From assembly GCF_003315205.1 (NCBI RefSeq), contig NZ_QNRR01000002.1, positions 714,881-778,880 of the forward strand: a stretch of 64,000 bases of DNA, given 5' to 3'. This document shows positions 35,835-43,328 of this stretch, one piece after another. This DNA is from Roseimicrobium gellanilyticum (GTDB lineage: Bacteria; Verrucomicrobiota; Verrucomicrobiia; Verrucomicrobiales; Verrucomicrobiaceae). The notes beneath the pieces are model-generated. The model searched no databases, was not told where the DNA came from, and was given only the letters and a program-made list of their open reading frames with translations. Position numbers and translations under genes: made by a program. The first letter of the stretch is position 1, and each line of letters opens with the position of its first letter.

Positions 35835-37472
35835 ATGACCTTTGCACGTCTTCCCATCCTTGCCCTCGTGCTTGCCGCTGGCTTGCCTGCGGTATCGCCA
35901 CGACCTGTGGCTGCCGCTGAAGCCAAGCCCAAACAGCCGAACATTCTGTTCATCTTTTCGGACGATCACGCCTACCAGGCCATCAGTGCCTACAAGGACC
36001 CACGTCAGCTTGTCGAGACGCCCAATATCGATCGCATCGCCAAGGAGGGCATGCTTTTTAACCGCTGCATGGTGCCCAATTCCATCTGTGGCCCCAGCCG
36101 CGCGGTGGTGCTCACGGGGAAGTACAACCACATCAACGGCTTCCTGAACAACAGCAACTCGCGTTTCGACAATACCCAACCCACTTTCGTGCGTGACCTG
36201 CATGGAGCCGGCTACCAGACGGCCATTGTGGGCAAGTGGCACCTCATGACGGACCCGGTCGGCTTTGACTACTGGCACATCCTTCCCGGCCAGGGCGTCT
36301 ACTACAACCCACCGATGATCGACAATGGCAAGCCAGTGAAACACGAGGGGTATGTCACCGACATCATCACGGACCTCACGCTGGATTGGCTGAAGAATCG
36401 CGACAAGACCAAGCCCTTCCTCATGATGTGCCAGCACAAGGCTCCGCATCGCGAGTGGGATCCACCCATCAGACATCTCGGATGGAACAAGGGGAAGCCT
36501 TTCGCTGAGCCGGAAACGCTTTTCGATGACTATGAGAATCGTGGTCAAGCCGTGAGGGACCAGGACATGACTATCGAGAAAACATTCACGCCCAAGGATG
36601 CCAAGCTCACCGCGCCGCCGCAGCTCAATGCCGAGCAGAAGGCCGCTTGGGACGCCTACTACGCACCGCTTAACGAAGAATTCCAGAAGCAGAACCCACA
36701 GGGCAAGGATCTCATCCGTTGGCGCTACCAGCGCTACATGCATGACTACCTCGCCTGTGTGAAGGCGGTGGACGACGGCATGGGGCGCGTGCTGAAATAC
36801 CTGGATGAGGAGGGCCTCTCAGAAAATACCATTGTAGTGTATGCGGCCGATCAAGGCTTCTACCTCGGAGAGCATGGCTGGTTCGACAAGCGTTGGATCT
36901 TCGAGGAGTCACTTCGGACACCGCTACTCGTTCGCTGGCCCGGAAAGGTGAAAGCGGGCAGTGAGAACAAGGACATTGTCTCCACCGTGGACTTCGCTGA
37001 GACGTTTCTGGAGGCGGCGGGCCTGCCCATTCCGGCAGACATGCAGGGGAAGAGTCTCGTGCCCATTCTCTCCGGCAATACGCCGTCCGATTGGCGGAAG
37101 AGTTTCTACTATCACTACTATGAGTACCCCCAGCCCCATCACGTGCGGCCCCACTACGGAGTGGTGACGGACCGCTACAAGCTGGTGCACTACTACGCGC
37201 CGGATGTGGACTACTGGGAGCTCTACGACCGTGAAAAAGACCCGCATGAACTGCAGAGCTTCTACGGGAACCCTGACTATGAAAAGGTGACTGCCGACTT
37301 GAAGGCTGAGGTGCAACGCCTCCGCACCGAGTTGAAGGTTCCAGAAAAGGAGGAGCCCTGGTTCTACGGCGGTCGCAAGCCAGGCCAGCCCGAACCTGGC
37401 AAGGCCGGTGGCGGCGGGGGACAAGGAAAGAAAAAGAAGGCTCAGAACGCCGGTACGGCGCAGGGCAGCTAA
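35835..37472 (+). CDS. Secreted sulfatase
   Basis: A 545-aa arylsulfatase-type enzyme with a signal peptide ([20 protein letters not shown]). The FGly motif is canonical, C-G-P-S-R at Cys85-Arg89, followed by the [11 protein letters not shown] signature. Other landmarks are [47 protein letters not shown] and a C-terminal [16 protein letters not shown] region. The end is a Gly/Lys-rich tail ([13 protein letters not shown]). It likely removes sulfate esters from algal or animal polysaccharides in the periplasm. A sulfatase-modifying enzyme gene is not in the window. Confidence 0.93.
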   Translation: MTFARLPILALVLAAGLPAVSPRPVAAAEAKPKQPNILFIFSDDHAYQAISAYKDPRQLVETPNIDRIAKEGMLFNRCMVPNSICGPSRAVVLTGKYNHINGFLNNSNSRFDNTQPTFVRDLHGAGYQTAIVGKWHLMTDPVGFDYWHILPGQGVYYNPPMIDNGKPVKHEGYVTDIITDLTLDWLKNRDKTKPFLMMCQHKAPHREWDPPIRHLGWNKGKPFAEPETLFDDYENRGQAVRDQDMTIEKTFTPKDAKLTAPPQLNAEQKAAWDAYYAPLNEEFQKQNPQGKDLIRWRYQRYMHDYLACVKAVDDGMGRVLKYLDEEGLSENTIVVYAADQGFYLGEHGWFDKRWIFEESLRTPLLVRWPGKVKAGSENKDIVSTVDFAETFLEAAGLPIPADMQGKSLVPILSGNTPSDWRKSFYYHYYEYPQPHHVRPHYGVVTDRYKLVHYYAPDVDYWELYDREKDPHELQSFYGNPDYEKVTADLKAEVQRLRTELKVPEKEEPWFYGGRKPGQPEPGKAGGGGGQGKKKKAQNAGTAQGS

Positions 37473-37607
37473 ATCGCTGTGCAAGATGGAATAAATTGTT
37501 CTCGACAGTATTCATCCTTCCGACCTAACATCATCGAACGTACAGGAGGTCATCTCCGTAGGTGGCCGACCTGTGGCGAAATCACTACCACAACCTGACT
37601 CCATCCC

Positions 37608-37793
37608 ATGAAAGCTCTGCTTACCGTGCTCACCGCCGCTGCCATGATGACCTCCTTCTCGCTTGCGGAATCCAAGTACAAGGAAGGAAGCTGCTGCGAC
37701 AAGGCCGCCAAGAAAGGCGAGAAATGCCAACATCCCTGCTGCGTCGATGCCGAGAAGGCAGGCAAGGTGTGCGAGAAGTGCAATAAGAAGTAG
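37608..37793 (+). CDS. Small secreted Cys-rich protein
   Basis: A 61-aa product. A signal peptide (MKALLTVLTAAAMMTSFSLA) leaves a mature peptide of about 40 residues holding six cysteines in pairs (SCCDK, CQHPCC, CEKC) and many lysines. The spacing suggests metal binding or disulfide pairing. Similar small proteins are common in Verrucomicrobiota from memory, without known function. It is followed by its own terminator. Confidence 0.7.
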   Translation: MKALLTVLTAAAMMTSFSLAESKYKEGSCCDKAAKKGEKCQHPCCVDAEKAGKVCEKCNKK

Positions 37794-37816
37794 CCGACGC
37801 TACCCAACTTTCGGAG

Positions 37817-37851
37817 AGGCCAGTTCGTGCGCGTGCCGGACTGGCCTTTTT
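37817..37851 (+). terminator. Rho-independent terminator after the Cys-rich gene
   Basis: AGGCCAGT (37817-37824) pairs with ACTGGCCT (37840-37847), followed by TTTTT. It lies 23 bases after the stop codon. Confidence 0.9.
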
Positions 37852-37970
37852 CGCGTCGGCCCCATAAATCGGCCCAGTCCACTGGGATTCTGCATTTTTC
37901 CGACACTTTCTGCTGGCACATTCTACCAACCGCGTTACATAGCTCTCCGCCTTGAACGCCAAGCGCAAAG

Positions 37971-38045
37971 GCGCGGTTAGCTCAGTGGTAGAGCACGTGC
38001 TTCACACGCACGGGGTCGCAGGTTCGAACCCTGCACCGCGCACCA
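37971..38045 (+). tRNA. tRNA-Val (anticodon CAC), CCA encoded
   Basis: A full cloverleaf of 75 bases including CCA: acceptor GCGCGGT/ACCGCGC, D arm GCTC/GAGC, anticodon arm CGTGC/GCACG with loop TTCACAC (anticodon CAC, reading GUG valine codons), a 5-base variable loop and T arm GCAGG/CCTGC with loop TTCGAAC. The discriminator is A and the 3' CCA is in the DNA. It is free-standing. No phage-like integration remnant adjoins it. Confidence 0.97.
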
Positions 38046-38188
38046 TCTCCCCAGTAATCTTGATGGGAGCCCTCGTATACCTCTGTCGGAGAGTCTTTTT
38101 TGAGGTACGGATAATCGAGAAGGTTGCGCCGTAACCGCTTTCGCGCGGGCACACCTCAGCCTTGGGAGCAAGGGCCTTGTTGCGCTCC

Positions 38189-38629
38189 TCAACCAAGTGA
38201 AGTCGCATGTTGGCGAATGAAAGCAACCAGCTCTGCGTCCGTGGTGTCAGAAAACACTTTCAGCAGTATTTCTCGCGCCACCTGTTTCGTGACTGTTGCC
38301 ACCGACAAGTCCGAATCCGAAAACCAAATGTCGAGAGTGACGTCTGCGAACCACCTGCTCGCATAATAGTCGATCACCATGCTTTCGGCACTCTCGACGG
38401 AGAAAGTCTTTGGAGATGCGAGGAAACAATCGAAAGCCTCGAGTGCCGTGGTGGCATCGACTGCATCAAATTGGGTGAAGCAACCCTGACGGTGAAGTCC
38501 GAACAGTCGCTGCCACTTAGGTACAGCTTTCTCCGGAGCCCCCTCGACACGACCATGCATGAGCCCCTTCTTTGTTTCGCACCAGATGTGCCGCTGCATG
38601 GTGATGGGGTGTGGTTGTAGGGAAGTCAT
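38189..38629 (-). CDS. Hypothetical protein
   Basis: A 146-aa protein (136 aa if the second ATG at 38599 is used; that start gives MQRHIWCETKKGLMHG). The sequence is soluble, of mixed alpha/beta character, with no recognisable motif. Its translation shows balanced composition, which favours a real gene over a shadow. It lies between the tRNA and the bestrophin-like gene with no evident operon. Confidence 0.5.
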   Translation of the reverse strand: MTSLQPHPITMQRHIWCETKKGLMHGRVEGAPEKAVPKWQRLFGLHRQGCFTQFDAVDATTALEAFDCFLASPKTFSVESAESMVIDYYASRWFADVTLDIWFSDSDLSVATVTKQVAREILLKVFSDTTDAELVAFIRQHATSLG

Positions 38630-38721
38630 CGGGTACTTGAAGCTCAGCGACTTGGTTTCCCCCCCTTGAAAATTTCTACGTCACCAAGATTCCACCAACG
38701 GAAGATGCTGAAACATTGCTG

Positions 38722-39729
38722 CTATAGAACAATGCTGTTCTTGGGCTCAAGTGGTGGTGGCAGTTCTGTTTCTCCGAGCATCTCGCGCAAATCGATTTCT
38801 GCGGTGCGGCACATCTGTGAAATGGGCACGTCATTCGGACTTCCTTCAAAAGGGCACTCGGTGCTGTCGCCCACCTGTTCCAGTGAGGTGTATATCCAGG
38901 AGAGCAACACACTGAAGGGAACCACCAGCCAGACCATGTTTCCTTTCATGATCCCAGTGAGGCTCTCGTTGAGCTTGTCGAATTCCCTCAAGAGACCGAA
39001 CGGCAGCAGCAGGCAGAACAACTTCACGAAAATGCGATTGATGGTGGCGAATTGCCGCGGGTAGGGGAAGTCCTTGATACGTTCGCTTCGACCCTGCAGC
39101 AGGAAGAAATCCCGGAGGACCTTTTCCATGTCGATGAACTGGGATACCACCATCTCTTCTTTGGCGAAAAGTTCTTTGAGCGCCTTGCCCTGTGTGCTCA
39201 TGAGATAAGTCGCCTTGTTTTGCGCCAGGAGAACCTCTTTTAACTCTTCACAAGATAGATACTTCGCCAGCTCGGCCTCCAAGGTGGTTTCCTTTTCAGG
39301 GATGCAGTACAACCTGGAGTACCTGATGTTGTTCGTCTTGTGCGACGATTCCCAAGGCCTGGGCTCTCGCATCTGATAGCGCATCGCCGCCAGCCAGGCG
39401 AGATGGCGGTAGATGAGTTCCTTGGCTTTCTCTGCGCTCTTCAGATAGTCCCGGCTCGTGACTCCCCAAGCCCTGCTGCTGCTCAGGATATCTCCCCAAA
39501 CTTGGCGAGCCTCCCAAATGCGACTGTAGGTTTGCGAGTTCTTGAAACCAACAATGAACGCCGTGGCCGTGCCGAGGAGCGCGACCACCGTCCAGGGAAT
39601 GCCCAGCCACTTCAAGTCCGCCATCTGATAGAGCACCACGGGCACGACTCCCATGACGACGAGAAGGTAGATGTCCCGCTTGGTCCAGGCGATGAATTCC
39701 GAAATCCTGTAAGATTTGCCGATGTGCAT
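38722..39729 (-). CDS. Bestrophin-like chloride channel family protein
   Basis: A 335-aa membrane protein of the bacterial bestrophin (UPF0187) family. Marks are the N-terminal helix SEFIAWTKRDIYLLVVMGVVPVVLY, WTVVALLGTATAFIVGFKNSQTYSRIWEARQVWG, and two later hydrophobic stretches (RIFVKLFCLLLPFGLL, MVWLVVPFSVLLSWIYTSLEQVG) with ECPFEG nearby. Family members form pentameric anion or cation channels. Nothing adjacent suggests a partner. The gene stands alone. Confidence 0.88.
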   Translation of the reverse strand: MHIGKSYRISEFIAWTKRDIYLLVVMGVVPVVLYQMADLKWLGIPWTVVALLGTATAFIVGFKNSQTYSRIWEARQVWGDILSSSRAWGVTSRDYLKSAEKAKELIYRHLAWLAAMRYQMREPRPWESSHKTNNIRYSRLYCIPEKETTLEAELAKYLSCEELKEVLLAQNKATYLMSTQGKALKELFAKEEMVVSQFIDMEKVLRDFFLLQGRSERIKDFPYPRQFATINRIFVKLFCLLLPFGLLREFDKLNESLTGIMKGNMVWLVVPFSVLLSWIYTSLEQVGDSTECPFEGSPNDVPISQMCRTAEIDLREMLGETELPPPLEPKNSIVL

Positions 39730-39827
39730 GATTGCTTCCCAGTGATCGAATCCAGAGTCTCATGGATGTCGAGCACAATTCTCGCGACAGATTTTTCTCC
39801 TAGGTGCCATCTGCACACGCCAGTCAC

Positions 39828-40235
39828 CTACCAAGGCTCAAAGCAATCGTAGTTTCTCTGCCGGTGTATCTTGCCGTCACGCAGTTCAAAGAAGATGGCG
39901 AAGTGTGCCATCATGGTGCCACCTGCTGGCAGGGATGCAATTGGGACTGCCAGCACGGCCGTCCAGGTGGCCTCCACGGCAACGCGATCGCCTTGCGAGA
40001 CGATGGAGTGGATTTCGTATTCCTGGCTTTGAAGAATGACCGGCACTTGCTCGGCCCGCTTCAGGAGATTGGGAACGTCACTGTGTCCTCCGCTCGGATT
40101 GAGCCGGTTCGGAAGTTCTATCTGTAGGGCGTCAGTAGTATAGAAGCGGGCCAGGGCGTCTCCCGTGGCGTTGCTCTCGACGGCAGCGAGGTAGTCCCGC
40201 ACCAATTGGATATTCTGGGCCTCGGTACTGATCAT
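39828..40235 (-). CDS. NTF2-like (SnoaL-type) protein
   Basis: A 135-aa single-domain protein. The fold is an N-terminal helix pair (QNIQLVRDYLAAVESN) with FYTTDALQIELPN, then strands around VAVEATWTAVL and a closing MMAHFAIFFELRDGKIHRQRNYDCFEPW, as in SnoaL/ketosteroid isomerase-like proteins. A catalytic or ligand role is unknown. Its ATG overlaps the TGA of a short upstream frame that is the tail of a VOC-type gene, and a 9-bp hairpin lies just before the start, so its expression may be coupled or attenuated. Confidence 0.82.
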   Translation of the reverse strand: MISTEAQNIQLVRDYLAAVESNATGDALARFYTTDALQIELPNRLNPSGGHSDVPNLLKRAEQVPVILQSQEYEIHSIVSQGDRVAVEATWTAVLAVPIASLPAGGTMMAHFAIFFELRDGKIHRQRNYDCFEPW

Positions 40236-40351
40236 AGCGGGCCAGCATGGCTGGCCCGGTTCGACACCTCAATGATATTCGTATCAGGATCGCGAAAATG
40301 CGCGGGAATTAGGAGGCGGAGTTTCGCTTCCTGGCACGGGAACGTTAACAT
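40232..40351 (-). pseudogene. C-terminal remnant of a VOC-family (glyoxalase/bleomycin-resistance) gene
   Basis: A 39-codon frame on the minus strand ends LLIPAHFRDPDTNIIEV followed by SNRASHAGPL. HFRDPDxNxIEV is the conserved last strand of VOC proteins (typically FRDPDGNxIEL). The N-terminal 90 or so residues of the family are missing, so this is a truncated relic. Its TGA shares two bases with the ATG of the NTF2-like gene (ATGA), suggesting that the two genes were once a translationally coupled pair. Confidence 0.65.
40238..40258 (-). promoter_or_regulatory. Hairpin immediately upstream of the NTF2-like start codon
   Basis: CGGGCCAGC (40238-40246) and GCTGGCCCG (40250-40258) are a perfect inverted repeat with a three-base loop, ending two bases from the ATG of the NTF2-like gene. 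It would mask the ribosome-binding region of that mRNA unless opened by an upstream ribosome. It also lies in the VOC remnant frame. It could be chance GC-rich sequence. Confidence 0.4.
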
Positions 40352-40386
40352 CGTTACTCCACTGGGCGCTCCAGCTGACTGAATCT

Positions 40387-41007
40387 TCAGGGCGTATCCT
40401 GCGCATCCCAATCATCGCGCGAGTCCTTGGCAAGATCGCGCCGCCAGCATTGGGTGACGGAGCCAGCGAGAATGCAGCTATAGACCTGCCATTGGTCCTT
40501 GTCCCGTTTCACCGAGAGAAGGTTCGGCGCGACGTATTGATAGTCGGTCCGCTCGGTGTGGATAGAACCCTTGTAGGAATACAGCACGTGAGCAAAGCGG
40601 TCGTCGTCAAAAATACTGCCGTGTATTCTTAAGGGAAGGAGTTGCGGATCACCGACAAAATCCGGGTGACGTGCGATCGCGTGGTAGCAGGCGGATGCAA
40701 AAATTTCCGCATCAGGCGCGGTGAGGTCCTTGGGGTGCAAGGCAAGACCAGATACCGCCGCGATCTGCTCTTTTGAGAAGTCGTGGAGCAACCGATCGTA
40801 GCAAGCAGAGAGGTGCTTGCGAAACATCCGTAGCGAGGCAGGATGCATCAGGCTGGAGAGCTGTTGGAAGTCATGGCTGAACTGGGCGCCCAGTACTGCA
40901 TCGAGGAGATCGTAAATGGCAGTCTCCGCAGTAGGATTCGCCAGGGCGACAGTGGGCAACGCGACAGCCCCGCCGGCAAGAGTCTTGAGAAAAGCGGTTC
41001 GGTTCAT
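40387..41007 (-). CDS. Exported protein of unknown function
   Basis: Product of 206 aa from ATG 41007 (MNRTAFLKTLAGGAVALPTVALA), which looks like a twin-arginine-less export signal ending near ALA-NPTAE. The mature part is helical (YDLLDAVLGAQFSHDFQQLSSLMHP) then mixed, with DYQYVAPNLLSVKRDKDQWQVYSC near the end. I do not recognise the family; a nuclear transport factor 2-like fold is possible from the length. Adjacent genes give no pathway clue. Confidence 0.6.
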   Translation of the reverse strand: MNRTAFLKTLAGGAVALPTVALANPTAETAIYDLLDAVLGAQFSHDFQQLSSLMHPASLRMFRKHLSACYDRLLHDFSKEQIAAVSGLALHPKDLTAPDAEIFASACYHAIARHPDFVGDPQLLPLRIHGSIFDDDRFAHVLYSYKGSIHTERTDYQYVAPNLLSVKRDKDQWQVYSCILAGSVTQCWRRDLAKDSRDDWDAQDTP

Positions 41008-41069
41008 GGCTGCGGTGTTAGAGGCAGCCACAGCATTTTTGTTCACATGGAGTAAAGGACAGAGGCCCT

Positions 41070-41738
41070 TCAGCTGATTAGAAGCAACCTCGGCATCTGC
41101 CCCGGTTCCGTGGTTGGCGCCCGGTGGATGCAGGGCGGCACAGGACAGCCCGGATACTGGATGGCTATGCGCCAGAGATTCCCAATGCCGAAGGTGTACG
41201 GCTGTGCACCCGGGAGAGGGGCATAGTGCAGGTCATAGCAGTTGTCCTGCAGGTACTCCCGGAAGGCCTCGTCATCCTCACCGCCGAAGCGCTCCAGAAG
41301 CGTGGTGCGGGTCTCCGGCACATCTACACGGCGCACCGCCTCTTCATTGCGCAGTCCCTCGGAGGTCGCTCCGTAGTAGGTGCAAAGGTAGGTGTCCGCC
41401 ATCGTGGTGGCGCTGTCGGCATGAAAGGAATACACATCCGTGGGCACCGGCTCGCCATCCATCTCCCGGAGACCGGTGTGCACGCAGTCGAGATTGGGAG
41501 AAAGCTCCCAGGAGCGCAGGAGTTCCTGGTCTGCTATGAGGATGTCACGCGCGGCATTTCCAGCCTCGCTCAGGTCCAGTGCCAGCAGTTCTTCATCCTC
41601 AACACTGACAATGCCGTCCGTGACGCCCAGTTTCTTCACGATCTCGCCAAAGTCCCCTGCGAGTTCACGCTGCCAGCACAGTGCGTTGATGCCTGAGTTG
41701 AACGCGGTCGTCACAAGCTCGTCAAAGCTGCGCACCAT
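41070..41738 (-). CDS. Hypothetical protein
   Basis: Product of 222 aa from ATG 41738 (MVRSFDELVTTAFNSGINALCWQREL); the frame is open to 41906, but the longer start would overlap the next gene on the other strand and the extra part is Pro/Arg-rich. Visible segments are HADSATTMADTYLCTYYGATSEGLR, RTTLLERFGGED and a late IAIQYPGCPVPPCIHRAP rich in Pro and Cys. The His/Asp and Cys-rich pieces could bind a metal. I do not recognise the family. Confidence 0.55.
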   Translation of the reverse strand: MVRSFDELVTTAFNSGINALCWQRELAGDFGEIVKKLGVTDGIVSVEDEELLALDLSEAGNAARDILIADQELLRSWELSPNLDCVHTGLREMDGEPVPTDVYSFHADSATTMADTYLCTYYGATSEGLRNEEAVRRVDVPETRTTLLERFGGEDDEAFREYLQDNCYDLHYAPLPGAQPYTFGIGNLWRIAIQYPGCPVPPCIHRAPTTEPGQMPRLLLIS

Positions 41739-41893
41739 CTTGACGCGAAAATAACCAAATGGGGAAGCGGGGGAGGACAAGCGGGAAATGATGGGCGGTA
41801 TGGCCCTGGCGTCAACCTGTGGGGTGATCCTTCTTGCATATGCACAGGGATCTTTCGGTTGCGCTTCCGAGCGGGTTTTGATACCCAGCATGC

Positions 41894-42586
41894 ATGGACC
41901 AGTCACAGGCCTTTCAAGATGGATACTTCGTTGGTCGTATGATCGGCGCGATTCTCCTGGTGCTGCTGGTAGGTGGAGGTGGTGTTTTCTTCGTCGTGGC
42001 CCTGGTCAAGTCTTTCACCAGAAAAACCACGGGATGGATCGTGACAGCATCGATCCTGGGGTTCCTGGGACTTGCGCTTTTGGGAACGATGCTGCTCGGC
42101 TTCGCCGTAGGCATTACCAAGGCAATAAAACAGTCTGACCTGGACCAGGTGCTGACTTCCAAGGATGGGCGATATTCCATTTCGGTGCCTGGGGCGTGGA
42201 ACGGAAACACCGCCCCGGATGGAGTGACCTGCCTTGAGGCGAGGAGTAGATTCCCGGCGCGGCATGTCATGGTGATCGCGCTCGGAAAGGATCTCGTGCA
42301 GAGACCGCTGGCCGACTACGCGGCAATTTCGACAGAACGCATCACCAGCGGTACCAAGAATGGTGTTCGCAGCGACCCGGAATCACTCGCCTTGGGAAGC
42401 TATCCAGCGATCCGGTATCGAGTCTCCGGAAATTTGGAAGACAGCGAGGTAGTATACCATCTGACTTTCGTCGAAACGCCAGGGGCACTCTGCCAGATCT
42501 CGTGCTGGAGCCTCCAGTCTGACGAAGGGATCGCGAAGCCTATCTTTGAAAAGGTAGCAGCATCGTTCGTGGAGAATCCGAAGTGA
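41894..42586 (+). CDS. Membrane protein with soluble C-terminal domain, unknown function
   Basis: A 230-aa protein. Two membrane spans (IGAILLVLLVGGGGVFFVVALV; WIVTASILGFLGLALLGTMLLGFAV) with a basic loop between, then a soluble domain beginning LTSKDGRYSISVPGAWN and ending IFEKVAASFVENPK. That domain layout (strand start, YSISVPxxW, C-terminal helix and SF) resembles PsbP-like/lipoprotein modules seen in many bacterial unknowns. No catalytic residues are evident. It is divergent from the hypothetical gene at 41070. Confidence 0.6.
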   Translation: MDQSQAFQDGYFVGRMIGAILLVLLVGGGGVFFVVALVKSFTRKTTGWIVTASILGFLGLALLGTMLLGFAVGITKAIKQSDLDQVLTSKDGRYSISVPGAWNGNTAPDGVTCLEARSRFPARHVMVIALGKDLVQRPLADYAAISTERITSGTKNGVRSDPESLALGSYPAIRYRVSGNLEDSEVVYHLTFVETPGALCQISCWSLQSDEGIAKPIFEKVAASFVENPK

Positions 42587-42611
42587 AGCCGTTCCATCCT
42601 CCTCGCCAGGC

Positions 42612-42938
42612 TCACGTGTGCTCCTTGGCTTTCTCGCTGGCGTAAGCAGCCCGGGAACTGGCGTTGTTTTCCTCACCGTGGTCCTTCAACCATTGCCTGA
42701 ATACGTCAGGTTCCATGGGAACTTTGACGAATTGAATCCCTTGCTTGCCGAAACTAGCGACACTTTCGGAGGCCATCGCTTCCCACTCGACGTGGCTATC
42801 TTCAAACCGGTCGGGATCCTGTGCAAATGCCTTCACCTCCGCCCAGGTGCGCTCGTTGGGATACCAGGCAACCCCGAGCACAACATTGCGCAAGAGTTTT
42901 CGGGAGGCAAAGCGTTCAAGGAAGGGGCGTCGCTTCAT
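42612..42938 (-). CDS. Hypothetical protein
   Basis: Product of 108 aa from ATG 42938 (MKRRPFLERFASRKLLRNVV). It contains GVAWYPNERTWAEVKAFAQDPDRFEDSHVEWEAMA and a Lys/Glu-rich C-terminus. The family is not recognised. It converges with the gene at 41894 with 25 bases between stops. Composition looks coding. Confidence 0.5.
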   Translation of the reverse strand: MKRRPFLERFASRKLLRNVVLGVAWYPNERTWAEVKAFAQDPDRFEDSHVEWEAMASESVASFGKQGIQFVKVPMEPDVFRQWLKDHGEENNASSRAAYASEKAKEHT

Positions 42939-43328
42939 GATGTTGGGCGGGCCTGTTGGTGCATCGCGGATAGATTCATACAAAAGCACGAAACCGAAGA
43001 CAACATCTGTTCAAGCCTCGAGACGTCAACTTGAAGTAACTGACGGGCTGGTCTGTTCCTGAAACCAACGGAGTTGATTTTCTCGAAGCTCACTTTGATC
43101 CGCAGAACGTGTCATCATTTGATACCCCGGATCTATTGTTCCAGAGCATCATTTATTTTGCGCGATGCTTGCACACGACATGAGAAGTAACCCTCTCTCT
43201 GTCAACGCACAAATGGTTCACCAAGGGATGTTTGCGATGAGGTCGGCTTGCCTGACTTTGAGTCCCCCCAAAAACACAAGTCCCACTGCCAGGTCGCAGC
43301 GGGATTCTGCATTCGTGGGATGGTATCA
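42939..43328. other. Upstream region of the Verru_Chthon cassette, no gene seen
   Basis: This gap lies between the divergent hypothetical gene and cassette protein A. I find no coding frame beyond the spurious upstream extension of protein A, and no clear -35/-10 pair, operator dyad or riboswitch. The cassette promoter should be here. Confidence 0.4.

Noticed and set aside
37971-38188. tRNA-Val as an integration site for a mobile island
   Set aside because: No integrase gene, no repeat of the tRNA 3' end within the window and no shift to mobile-type genes downstream.
41070-41738. Assigning the hypothetical protein to DUF1826
   Set aside because: An initial resemblance around the CWQREL segment was not supported by other conserved parts I could recall, so it is left unnamed.
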